This document shows, in pieces, positions 1-5,097 of a DNA stretch of 5,097 bases; positions within the stretch are counted from its first letter, which is position 1, and the number at the start of each line of letters is the position of its first letter. The notes under the pieces are model-generated. The model saw only the letters and a list, made by a program, of their open reading frames with translations, was not told where the DNA came from and ran no database searches. Position numbers and translations under genes: made by a program. Source of the DNA: Candidatus Bathyarchaeota archaeon B63 (GTDB lineage: Archaea > Thermoproteota > Bathyarchaeia > Bathyarchaeales > DTEX01); NCBI GenBank assembly GCA_001593845.1, contig LUCF01000078.1:1-5097 (forward strand), in the 5' to 3' direction.

Positions 1-789
1 TCTTTTCCCAATGAACCATACCCTTCCATCCGGGGTCCAGTCGAAACTAACGTACCCTTTAGGTTTATATCTTTCATGATCCCTATAGGAGAACTTTGGC
101 CTCTCTAATCTCCCCTTAGCCGCATCGTAGACCGCCAGCTCCTCATCCCCAAAGGCCGTGGTGGTGAATAGTATAAGGTCTCCCCTTACCCTCGGATTCC
201 TATTTACGGAGCCCTCTTTAGGGGTGTAAATCTTGAATTCTGAGCGTTTCAGGTCGTATATGAAGATCTCGTAGGATCTGGGGTCTCCTTTAAGTATGCC
301 GTGCCCCACGATCTTTCCATCATTATAGTCCGTTACGAAGAGCATCGCGCCGACTTCATGAATCTTCTCCGCCTCGCCATCCAGCCTTAAAAGCCACAGC
401 TCCATCATCTTCTCTGTGGATGCCGCGAGGGCAACGGCATCCCCGTCGAATCCTAATCCGAGAATCCTCATCGGCCTCATCCCCTCCAGCCTCGTCTCTT
501 TATCCCCATAAACCTCATTCATGAAGACCTGCTCTAGCTCTCTTCCACGGCTAACATCGTAGGTGTACACAACGATGGGGGATCTCCGCCTAACAGATGC
601 GACTGAGTGTACCCCACCGTGGGTCAGCCTTATGGTCTTGAACGTATCCAGGTCAAGGGACCAGAGATCCGTGTCCCCGTCAACGGCTGAGCTATAGACG
701 AGCTTATTATGCGTATATCCGATTACCTCATAGGACGGTGTCCTCACAATGGCCTCCACGATTCTCAGTTTCTCAGCTATAACGGACAA
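1..789 (-). CDS. S9-family acylaminoacyl-peptidase-like protein, N-terminal beta-propeller part (3' end cut by window)
   Basis: The visible 263 residues look like the N-terminal helix and beta-propeller of an acylaminoacyl peptidase or prolyl-oligopeptidase family (S9C) enzyme. These are cytoplasmic serine peptidases that remove acylated N-terminal residues or cut short peptides, with the propeller limiting access to the active site. Seen directly: strand-rich repeats such as NKLVYSSAVDGDTDLWSLDL (about residues 28-47) and the blade-like FDWTPDGRVWFIGK near the left edge. Segments such as YDVSRGRE and RPMRILG resemble, from memory, the Aeropyrum pernix acylaminoacyl peptidase propeller. The catalytic Ser-Asp-His hydrolase domain lies outside the window, so activity cannot be judged. 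The frame opens after a TAG at 802-804. I chose the TTG at 787-789, because GGGGGGA ends 6 bases before it and the length ahead of the conserved RTPSYEVIG fits that relative. GTG codons at 757-759 and 745-747 are alternatives. It seems to have its own promoter. Confidence 0.82.
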   Translation of the reverse strand, partial: MSVIAEKLRIVEAIVRTPSYEVIGYTHNKLVYSSAVDGDTDLWSLDLDTFKTIRLTHGGVHSVASVRRRSPIVVYTYDVSRGRELEQVFMNEVYGDKETRLEGMRPMRILGLGFDGDAVALAASTEKMMELWLLRLDGEAEKIHEVGAMLFVTDYNDGKIVGHGILKGDPRSYEIFIYDLKRSEFKIYTPKEGSVNRNPRVRGDLILFTTTAFGDEELAVYDAAKGRLERPKFSYRDHERYKPKGYVSFDWTPDGRVWFIGKR

Positions 790-795
790 GAAGAG

Positions 796-802
796 TCCCC
801 CC
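796..802 (-). promoter_or_regulatory. Ribosome binding site-like GGGGGGA before the S9 peptidase TTG start
   Basis: The minus strand reads GGGGGGACTCTTCTTG, leaving six bases between the purine run and the TTG at 787-789. The spacing suits a Shine-Dalgarno element and is the main reason for choosing the TTG. The match is G-rich rather than the usual GGAGG or GGTGA, so support is moderate. Confidence 0.45.
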
Positions 803-821
803 TAATTTTCCGGCGGCGGCC

Positions 822-829
822 AATAAAAA
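822..829 (-). promoter_or_regulatory. Possible TATA box for the S9 peptidase gene
   Basis: The minus strand reads TTTTTATT inside GCGTTTTTATTGGCC, in the 128-base gap (790-917) between the small membrane protein and the peptidase. Archaeal initiation usually falls about 25 bases past the box, which would put the transcript start near 800 and give a leader of only about 10 bases before the TTG. The rest of the gap holds only a weak GGAGA/TCTCC inverted repeat (881-885 with 894-898) that has no T-tract after it on the minus strand. Confidence 0.4.
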
Positions 830-917
830 CGCTTCTAAACACCTTCGTGGAATACGCCGGTAAAAGGATATCTTCAATCGGGAGAAAGGACCCTCTCCTA
901 ATTGTTTTCGATGACTG

Positions 918-1121
918 TTAGGGTTGCCTCGTCTTTACAAGTACTATCACGAGGCCGAGGATCGTGAGGATCACCCCCATCACGAGGAAGTACCCGTACG
1001 CCAATCCGGCTGCAGATCGATTCGTGTAGGTATTATACACCAAGGCTACCCCGATGAGGGTCATTATTACCCCTATGAACCTCTCGGCGTATACCAGTAG
1101 GAAGTCGTACCGTTCGCTCAT
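918..1121 (-). CDS. Small two-helix membrane protein of unknown function
   Basis: I do not recognise a family for this 67-residue protein. It has a short polar start (MSERYD), a first hydrophobic helix at about residues 13-30, a polar loop NTYTNRSAAG, a second glycine-containing hydrophobic helix at about residues 40-62, and a basic tail KTRQP. The charge pattern suggests both ends face the cytoplasm. There is no signal peptidase site, cysteine pair or enzyme motif. It begins 53 bases after the topoisomerase VI A stop with no obvious promoter between, so it may be co-transcribed as the last gene of that unit. The ATG at 1119-1121 has only a weak GAGG two bases ahead. The frame stays open for 23 more codons upstream, to a stop at 1191-1193, but contains no ATG, GTG or TTG there. 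The coding call rests on its membrane-protein composition and position, since no homologue could be checked. Confidence 0.7.
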   Translation of the reverse strand: MSERYDFLLVYAERFIGVIMTLIGVALVYNTYTNRSAAGLAYGYFLVMGVILTILGLVIVLVKTRQP

Positions 1122-1174
1122 CGCCTCTTCAGCCGATCCGGCTAATATTTCTCCGGCTTCTTCTATAAGCCTTT

Positions 1175-2275
1175 CTAGGCTCCGATCTCCTTAAGCCTCT
1201 CCGGCAGGTACTTGTCGACGATGTGGGTTAATCCGTAACGCGAGAAGGCCTCGAGCTCACACTTCTTCTTTATCTTCATGAATATGTCGATCTGCTCCTG
1301 CCAGTGGCTATCCTCGTATCTCGGGTCGACCCTCAGCTCCTTCAGCCGCTTCAGGTCCCTCTCATTGAGCTTCTCGCTTGGGAGCTTATAATCGATTATG
1401 TCTGAGGCCCAGACCCCAGCCCACTTCGCATCCGGCGTGGTCAGCTGCCTGAGGTGAGCCGCATTAGCCGAGCCTGAGATTATGACCATCGCTATGTGCA
1501 TCCCCCAGGGATCGGCGTCGCTGAAGATGTATACTGGGAGGCCGAGCTCCCTGTTCAATCTTCGGATGAAGTACCTCGTCGATCTGGGAGCCTGGCCGGC
1601 CGTGTATATGAGGATCGCATTGAACCTCTCGTAGACCCTCTCCTCCACGAACCTTGTGAACATGGCGCCCTTCTCTATCACTATGACCTTGTCAGCCGAG
1701 GTCTCGATGAACCTGGCGTCGGTGAGCGCAGGCCCGATCATCACGCCGTCCGGGTGGGAGGAGAGGTTCATCCTCCGATCCTCGTATCCCGGAACCGTAT
1801 ACTGGATCGTCAGGTCCCCGAAGACGGCTGATCTCTCCTCCGGGAAGACATTGAATGACTCCCGGGGATGCTCTATCGCCGTCTCAAGGTCAGTTATTAT
1901 ATTGTCCGATTCAGACTGGTCCTTGAAGAATATGTCGTATGCCTGGGCTGAGTAGTAGACGTCCCTAAGGGTGCTCGTCTTCCGCTGCCTTAGAAGTTCA
2001 TGGACGAAGAAGGCCGTCCAGACCATCTGGGTGAAGGGGCGGAGATGCGCTATGTTCCGGGAGCTCCTCGTCACGGTTCTGTCACCGAGAATGTACTGTC
2101 TATGCTTCGGGCTGTAGAAGATGTTATCCGTCGAGCGGCTCTTCATCGTGACCGCTGGGAAGACGCCCATCTCTATCTCCCTACAGAACTTCGCCCCCAT
2201 CTCCTCCAGTCTCTTCTGAACTATGCTCTTCATGTCCACCGCAGCGTCTTCATTCCCACCTGGCATATCCATCAT
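1175..2275 (-). CDS. top6A: DNA topoisomerase VI subunit A (DNA-cleaving subunit)
   Basis: This is the DNA-cutting subunit of the type IIB topoisomerase, the relative of eukaryotic Spo11. Two A and two B subunits form the enzyme, which makes a two-base-staggered double-strand break, attaches by 5'-phosphotyrosyl bonds and passes a second duplex through to relax and decatenate DNA. The 366-residue length is normal. A winged-helix (CAP-like) domain covers about residues 70-145. In it, LRDVYYSAQ carries the paired Tyr107/Tyr108, one of which is the nucleophile (probably the second). The Toprim metal site follows: Glu201 in VIVIEKGAMF, then Asp253 and Asp255 in SDADPWG. The C-terminal part is complete and ends in a TAG. 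The gene lies 18 bases after subunit B, consistent with co-translation. The start is uncertain among Met1, Met2, Met4 and Met15. I give the first ATG, which follows a purine-rich GAAGAAGAGATGAG but no clear GGAGG. Confidence 0.97.
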   Translation of the reverse strand: MMDMPGGNEDAAVDMKSIVQKRLEEMGAKFCREIEMGVFPAVTMKSRSTDNIFYSPKHRQYILGDRTVTRSSRNIAHLRPFTQMVWTAFFVHELLRQRKTSTLRDVYYSAQAYDIFFKDQSESDNIITDLETAIEHPRESFNVFPEERSAVFGDLTIQYTVPGYEDRRMNLSSHPDGVMIGPALTDARFIETSADKVIVIEKGAMFTRFVEERVYERFNAILIYTAGQAPRSTRYFIRRLNRELGLPVYIFSDADPWGMHIAMVIISGSANAAHLRQLTTPDAKWAGVWASDIIDYKLPSEKLNERDLKRLKELRVDPRYEDSHWQEQIDIFMKIKKKCELEAFSRYGLTHIVDKYLPERLKEIGA

Positions 2276-2293
2276 CTCATCTCTTCTTCATGA

Positions 2294-4099
2294 TCATTCA
2301 CTTATTCCATCAACATAAGCATCAATCAGGCTCTCCATATTCGGCCTCAAAGACTTGGCCTGAACCTTGACGGCCTCATACCTGCCCCTCAGGGTCTCGT
2401 ATATCTCGGAGCCGGAGGTTAACGAGGACTCCGGTATCAGCACCTCCCATCTCGAGCCAACCCGCCCGAGAACCCTGACTACCGCAGCGTTCTCCTCATG
2501 CTTGTTCCTTATATGCACGAATACGACGTTGTATAGGCGTGAATCGAAGACCTCGCTGTCGACATACTCATTCTGCGTCACAAAATCACTGAAGACCTGC
2601 CTCCTCTGGTAGAGCCTATTCGTGTCCGGCGGCTTCTCCCGACCCGCGAGCTCAGCTGAGAACCGAGCTATCTTCGGGAGGTACCGGGAGAAGACCGTGA
2701 GCCTCCTCACCTGCCTCTTCACCCTCTCCTTCCTGGAGATGTAACGGGCTAGCTGCCTGGCGACCTCCCGTATGCCGTTGATTATCTCCCGGCTTACCTC
2801 CGGCTGATCTGCGAGTATCTCCTTCCCCAGCGTCTTGTAGGGGATCTTCGTGCTGCAGACATGTATGATGACGGCGAATGGCATGCTCGGCGAGACGTTG
2901 TATCTCCTCCAGTTGATCGACCTGACTATCCTCCAGCAGACATCCCCAGACTCATCGTAGACGAGCGGGATCTTATTCGCAAACCTGTAGAGGAGAACGT
3001 CATCCTTCGCCGGCACCTTCCCCCCGTAGGCTATGGCCACCTCAACTATGAAGGGGTGGCCTGAATAGGCTGAGGGCCTGCGTTGGTGGACGGCCACGAA
3101 CTCCGGCTCGAGCTCCTTCAGCACCCCTGCCCTCAGCAGGTCCTCTCCGAGGGGGGAGAGGCAGTCGGCCTCCGGGGGAAGGAAGCCGTCGTATTCCCTC
3201 ATCTTCTCGACGAGGCTGACGATCTCATCGGGCCTCAAGCTCTTCGGGTCCCTATCCTCCGGTATCCCAGCCCTCCGGAGGAAGTCCCGAGCCGTCTTCT
3301 CCCCGACCCTGTGAAAGTGCCTCCGCATGAACCCGAGCATATCCCGCTCAGCTGTGGACCTTATTATCCTCTGTATGGTCTCCACGTCGACGCCGTGTGG
3401 GTGCGGGTTGATCTCCCTGGGCGGAGGGGGCATCCTGTCGACGGTCCGGTCGAACTTGTAGAGCCTCCCACGGGGATCGACGAACATGATGTTCGCGTAC
3501 GGATTAACTATCGCCGTCTGCTTCAGGTACTCGAGAACCTTCGGCATGGCCTGTGGGTAGCTCCCCCTCAGATGGATCTCGACGACCGTTCCCCGCCACC
3601 TCCTACTCCTTGAACGTAGATTAGCGTGGATCCTCCTGTCGAGGACTATCGGCCTGTTCTTCTCTATGTCTATCATGAGCCTGTACTCGACGATCCTCGA
3701 GTTGCCTGTGCTCGATATAGCTGTTACAGGCTTATTCGTCGTTATCTGCCCATATAGGATCGCCATCGTCCCGCCGAGGCCGAATGTCCCCCTCGTCTGC
3801 TTAAGCCTGTACTTCGAGCTGAAGAGGAACTGTCCGAAGGCTAAGGGGATGTGATGGGCCGCTATGCCGGATCCGTTATCCGCAACCCTAAGCGTATAGG
3901 AGTCCCCGGAATCCTCATCCTTGGAGAGCCTTATGTATATCTCCGGGAGGATCCCGGCTGACTCCGCAGCGTCGAGGGAGTTCTCGATGAGCTCCCTGAC
4001 CGCCGTGAAGATGGCCCGGGCTGGGTTTGTGAATCCGGCTATCTCCCTGTTCCGATAAAAGAAGTCAGCTGGGCTTATCTCCTGAAAGACTTCCGGTAT
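2294..4099 (-). CDS. top6B: DNA topoisomerase VI subunit B (ATPase subunit), non-canonical or disrupted start
   Basis: This is the ATP-binding subunit that dimerises on ATP and drives strand passage by subunit A. Numbered from an ATA codon at 4097-4099, the protein has 601 residues. The GHKL ATPase domain covers about 9-230, with N-box RELIENSLDA (Glu36, Asn40), VADNGSGI (Asp74) and the glycine lid TRGTFGLGGTMA (102-113). An H2TH region follows at about 240-310 (GEKTARDFLRRAG). The transducer covers about 325-480, with CSTKIPYK carrying the ATP-contacting Lys418. A strand-rich C-terminal extension lies at about 500-601. No ATG, GTG or TTG occurs in frame before Met112. The conserved sequence stays open to the TAA at 4121-4123. 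The ATA sits 9 bases after GGAGGAGG and gives a start two residues shorter than I recall for Sulfolobus shibatae. The alternative is a one-base insertion downstream of the ATG at 4119-4121. Starting at 3766 would remove the ATP site and is surely wrong. Confidence 0.93.
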   Translation of the reverse strand: MPEVFQEISPADFFYRNREIAGFTNPARAIFTAVRELIENSLDAAESAGILPEIYIRLSKDEDSGDSYTLRVADNGSGIAAHHIPLAFGQFLFSSKYRLKQTRGTFGLGGTMAILYGQITTNKPVTAISSTGNSRIVEYRLMIDIEKNRPIVLDRRIHANLRSRSRRWRGTVVEIHLRGSYPQAMPKVLEYLKQTAIVNPYANIMFVDPRGRLYKFDRTVDRMPPPPREINPHPHGVDVETIQRIIRSTAERDMLGFMRRHFHRVGEKTARDFLRRAGIPEDRDPKSLRPDEIVSLVEKMREYDGFLPPEADCLSPLGEDLLRAGVLKELEPEFVAVHQRRPSAYSGHPFIVEVAIAYGGKVPAKDDVLLYRFANKIPLVYDESGDVCWRIVRSINWRRYNVSPSMPFAVIIHVCSTKIPYKTLGKEILADQPEVSREIINGIREVARQLARYISRKERVKRQVRRLTVFSRYLPKIARFSAELAGREKPPDTNRLYQRRQVFSDFVTQNEYVDSEVFDSRLYNVVFVHIRNKHEENAAVVRVLGRVGSRWEVLIPESSLTSGSEIYETLRGRYEAVKVQAKSLRPNMESLIDAYVDGISE

Positions 4100-4108
4100 G
4101 GCCGGTTT

Positions 4109-4116
4109 CCTCCTCC
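4109..4116 (-). promoter_or_regulatory. Strong ribosome binding site motif GGAGGAGG before the topoisomerase VI B start
   Basis: The minus strand reads GGAGGAGG, then nine bases (AAACCGGCC), then the ATA at 4097-4099. Motif and spacing are what an archaeal Shine-Dalgarno site would show, which favours initiation at or near that ATA. If translation instead begins at the ATG at 4119-4121, the same bases would simply encode a run of glutamates. Confidence 0.55.
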
Positions 4117-4175
4117 GGCATTATTTCGGCTGAGCTCTCCGTCCATGCTCAGTCTATTATTAGGTTCTGAGCTTC

Positions 4176-4182
4176 ATATAAA
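4176..4182 (-). promoter_or_regulatory. Likely TATA box of the topoisomerase VI operon
   Basis: The minus strand reads TTTATAT inside CCATTATTTATATGAAGC, a good archaeal TATA-box match in the gap between the KH gene and topoisomerase VI B. A start about 25 bases downstream would fall near 4153, giving a leader of about 50 bases up to the ATA and room for the GGAGGAGG site. No clear BRE is visible just upstream. Confidence 0.55.
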
Positions 4183-4187
4183 TAATG

Positions 4188-4199
4188 GGCCTTAAGGCC
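4188..4199. repeat. Perfect 12-base palindrome GGCCTTAAGGCC
   Basis: GGCCTTAAGGCC reads the same on both strands. It lies 14 bases after the KH gene stop and just upstream of the TATA-like box. As RNA from the minus strand it could form a four-pair GGCC stem with a TTAA loop, followed by the T-rich ATTATTTATAT, so it could be part of a terminator for the KH gene. It could equally be an operator for a dimeric repressor of the topoisomerase genes, or chance. Confidence 0.45.
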
Positions 4200-4213
4200 T
4201 GATGATCTGGGCT

Positions 4214-4798
4214 TCAGTACCTCTCAGGCTTGAGGGGCCTCCCCTCCCAGAGCTCGAGCTCCCTCCGTTTGAGCTCATGCCTCTTCCTCTGGAGGAACCT
4301 GTAGACGGTTGCATGCTGGTTTCCCTTTATGAGCATCATGATCGCCTCTCGGGCTGCCTCGGACTGCTCCACCCCGCCTATTATCGAGACCGTATGCCCA
4401 TAGACCGATATGTAGGACTCGGTTGATTCCTCTATGATCCTACGGGTCTTCCCATCCCTTCCGATTATCCTCCCCTTCACCCTTATGATGTCGGACTTGC
4501 TTCTCCCGAAGATCTCCCTGAGGTCGATGATCGTGAGCATCATATCCTCATCATGGAGAAGCCGGAAGGCCCTCTGAGGGGAGAATCCCCTACCTATCGC
4601 CAGAACAACATCTCTTGCCCTGAAAAGCAGGGATGGATCTGGGGAGTCCTGATCCATGTTTATCGTTACGTCCCCGGTCTCGCTGTCTACCTCAAGGGTG
4701 ACGTTGAGCCTCTCCTCTATCTCGCGTTTAACCCTCCCATCAGGCCCTATCAGGACCCCTATCCTCTCCCTAGGTATCTTAACGAATAGCTGAGGCAC
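4214..4798 (-). CDS. Two-KH-domain RNA-binding protein, archaeal Pno1/Dim2-like
   Basis: This is an RNA-binding protein of the archaeal Pno1/Dim2 (Krr1-like) family. Its eukaryotic relative binds near the 3' end of small-subunit rRNA during late 40S maturation, so a role in 16S rRNA 3'-end processing is inferred. The length, 194 residues, is usual. The first KH domain is at about residues 3-75 (FVKIPRERIGVLIGPDG, GxxG at 18-21). The second is at about 85-160 (IIRVKGRIIGRDGKTRR, GxxG at 113-116). A basic C-terminal helix (about 165-194) ends the protein. The start is a GTG at 4796-4798, with GGAGGA six bases ahead and the conserved KH1 strand beginning at once. The gene overlaps the end of the RIO kinase by 20 bases, which points to coupled translation with another small-subunit biogenesis factor. 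Confidence 0.93.
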   Translation of the reverse strand: MPQLFVKIPRERIGVLIGPDGRVKREIEERLNVTLEVDSETGDVTINMDQDSPDPSLLFRARDVVLAIGRGFSPQRAFRLLHDEDMMLTIIDLREIFGRSKSDIIRVKGRIIGRDGKTRRIIEESTESYISVYGHTVSIIGGVEQSEAAREAIMMLIKGNQHATVYRFLQRKRHELKRRELELWEGRPLKPERY

Positions 4799-5097
4799 CC
4801 GTGATCCTCCTGAAGATCTCCTCTGAGGCTTGAACCTCGACTCCGAGCCTCCTGAAGTACCTATTTATGTTCTCGATGTCCCTCATGAGGAACTGATCAG
4901 CATTCGGATGCTCGAGTGGAACCGCCTGTGAGACGTCGAATATGACGGGCTTCCCCCTCCAGATCATGACGTTATACTCGCTTAGGTCGCCGTGGACGAG
5001 CCTCGCCCTCGAGTAGAGCCTCCTGACGTATAGGATCAGCCGCCTGTAGATCCTTCCCGGATCTGAGAGCTCAGCCTCCTTAAGGAGGGGCGCGCTT
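4779..5097 (-). CDS. rio1: RIO1-type serine/threonine protein kinase, C-terminal part (5' end outside window)
   Basis: This is the C-terminal 105 residues of an atypical RIO-family kinase/ATPase, whose members take part in late small ribosomal subunit maturation. The catalytic loop LVHGDLSEYNVM has the catalytic Asp at visible residue 37 and Asn at 42. The metal-binding motif VIFDVSQAV has Asp at visible residue 54. The following PLEHPNADQFLMRDI, where many kinases have an activation segment, is typical of RIO1 rather than RIO2. The ATP-binding N-terminal lobe lies beyond the right edge. The frame is open from the edge to a TAA at 4779-4781, so the ATG at 4965-4967 is an internal methionine. 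The next gene starts inside this one. Confidence 0.95.
   Translation of the reverse strand, partial: SAPLLKEAELSDPGRIYRRLILYVRRLYSRARLVHGDLSEYNVMIWRGKPVIFDVSQAVPLEHPNADQFLMRDIENINRYFRRLGVEVQASEEIFRRITGASAIR
4805..4810 (-). promoter_or_regulatory. Ribosome binding site GGAGGA deciding the GTG start of the KH gene
   Basis: The minus strand reads CAGGAGGATCACGGGTG. GGAGGA ends six bases before the GTG at 4796-4798 and lies within the last codons of the RIO kinase gene. The good match and spacing fix the GTG as the start and suggest efficient translation after the kinase. Confidence 0.75.

Noticed and set aside
881..898. Inverted repeat GGAGA/TCTCC as a terminator after the small membrane protein
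   Set aside because: The stem is only five pairs with an eight-base loop and no T-tract follows it on the minus strand.
709..921. Plus-strand 70-codon ORF over the peptidase start and the gap beside it
   Set aside because: It lies antisense to the start of the peptidase gene, its product has no recognisable motif, and no ribosome site was seen. It is most likely a shadow plus open intergenic sequence.
1496..2293. Plus-strand ORFs antisense to topoisomerase VI A
   Set aside because: All sit opposite conserved catalytic regions of subunit A and have low-complexity, motif-free products, so they are shadows.
3083..3613. Long plus-strand ORF (176 codons) within topoisomerase VI B
   Set aside because: It is fully antisense to well-conserved codons of the ATPase subunit, and its proline- and histidine-rich product is typical of a shadow frame in GC-rich DNA.
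2294..3766. Topoisomerase VI B as a 490-residue protein from the first ATG
   Set aside because: This start would drop the N-box, the DNG motif and most of the glycine lid, all of which are intact in the same frame upstream.
4779..4967. RIO protein as a 62-residue gene from an internal ATG
   Set aside because: The frame continues without a stop to the window edge and contains the catalytic loop HGDLSEYN, so the ATG is internal to a longer kinase.
1..5097. CRISPR arrays, insertion sequences, tRNA or rRNA genes
   Set aside because: No regularly spaced repeats, transposase motifs, terminal inverted repeats or tRNA-like cloverleaf sequence were seen, and the window is almost fully used by conserved minus-strand genes.

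Overview
This window is archaeal DNA, and every gene in it lies on the minus strand. It carries both subunits of DNA topoisomerase VI, a RIO1-type kinase, a two-KH-domain Pno1/Dim2-like ribosome-biogenesis protein, and the start of an acylaminoacyl-peptidase-like S9 protein. Archaeal TATA-like boxes, GGAGG-type ribosome binding sites, frequent AGG (Arg) and ATA (Ile) codons and the RIO1-KH-top6B-top6A order suggest a thermophilic archaeon, probably of the TACK side (Thermoproteota, Korarchaeota or relatives). No species can be named from the sequence alone.

Layout in the direction of transcription (high to low coordinates): (1) the C-terminal 105 residues of a RIO1-type kinase, cut by the window edge; (2) a 194-residue two-KH protein with a GTG start, overlapping the kinase by 20 bases; (3) a 114-base gap to the proposed topoisomerase VI B start, holding a perfect GGCCTTAAGGCC palindrome, a TATA-like box and a strong GGAGGAGG motif; (4) topoisomerase VI subunit B, about 601 residues; (5) subunit A, 366 residues, 18 bases downstream; (6) a 67-residue protein of unknown function with two membrane segments, 53 bases after subunit A; (7) a 128-base gap with a second TATA-like box; (8) the first 263 residues of the S9 peptidase, made up of an N-terminal helix and beta-propeller and running off the left edge.

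RIO1 and the Pno1/Dim2-like protein both act in late 16S rRNA and small-subunit maturation and appear translationally coupled. The topoisomerase genes probably form their own transcription unit, with both subunits made together to form the A2B2 type IIB enzyme. The small membrane protein may be its last gene. The peptidase seems to be separately transcribed.

The main oddity is the start of topoisomerase VI B. The conserved N-terminal ATPase region is intact and open back to a stop at 4121-4123, but it has no in-frame ATG, GTG or TTG before Met112. Either an ATA codon 9 bases after GGAGGAGG is the start, or a one-base insertion has separated an ATG at 4119-4121 from the reading frame. No CRISPR array, insertion sequence, tRNA or rRNA was seen, and I found no convincing new system.
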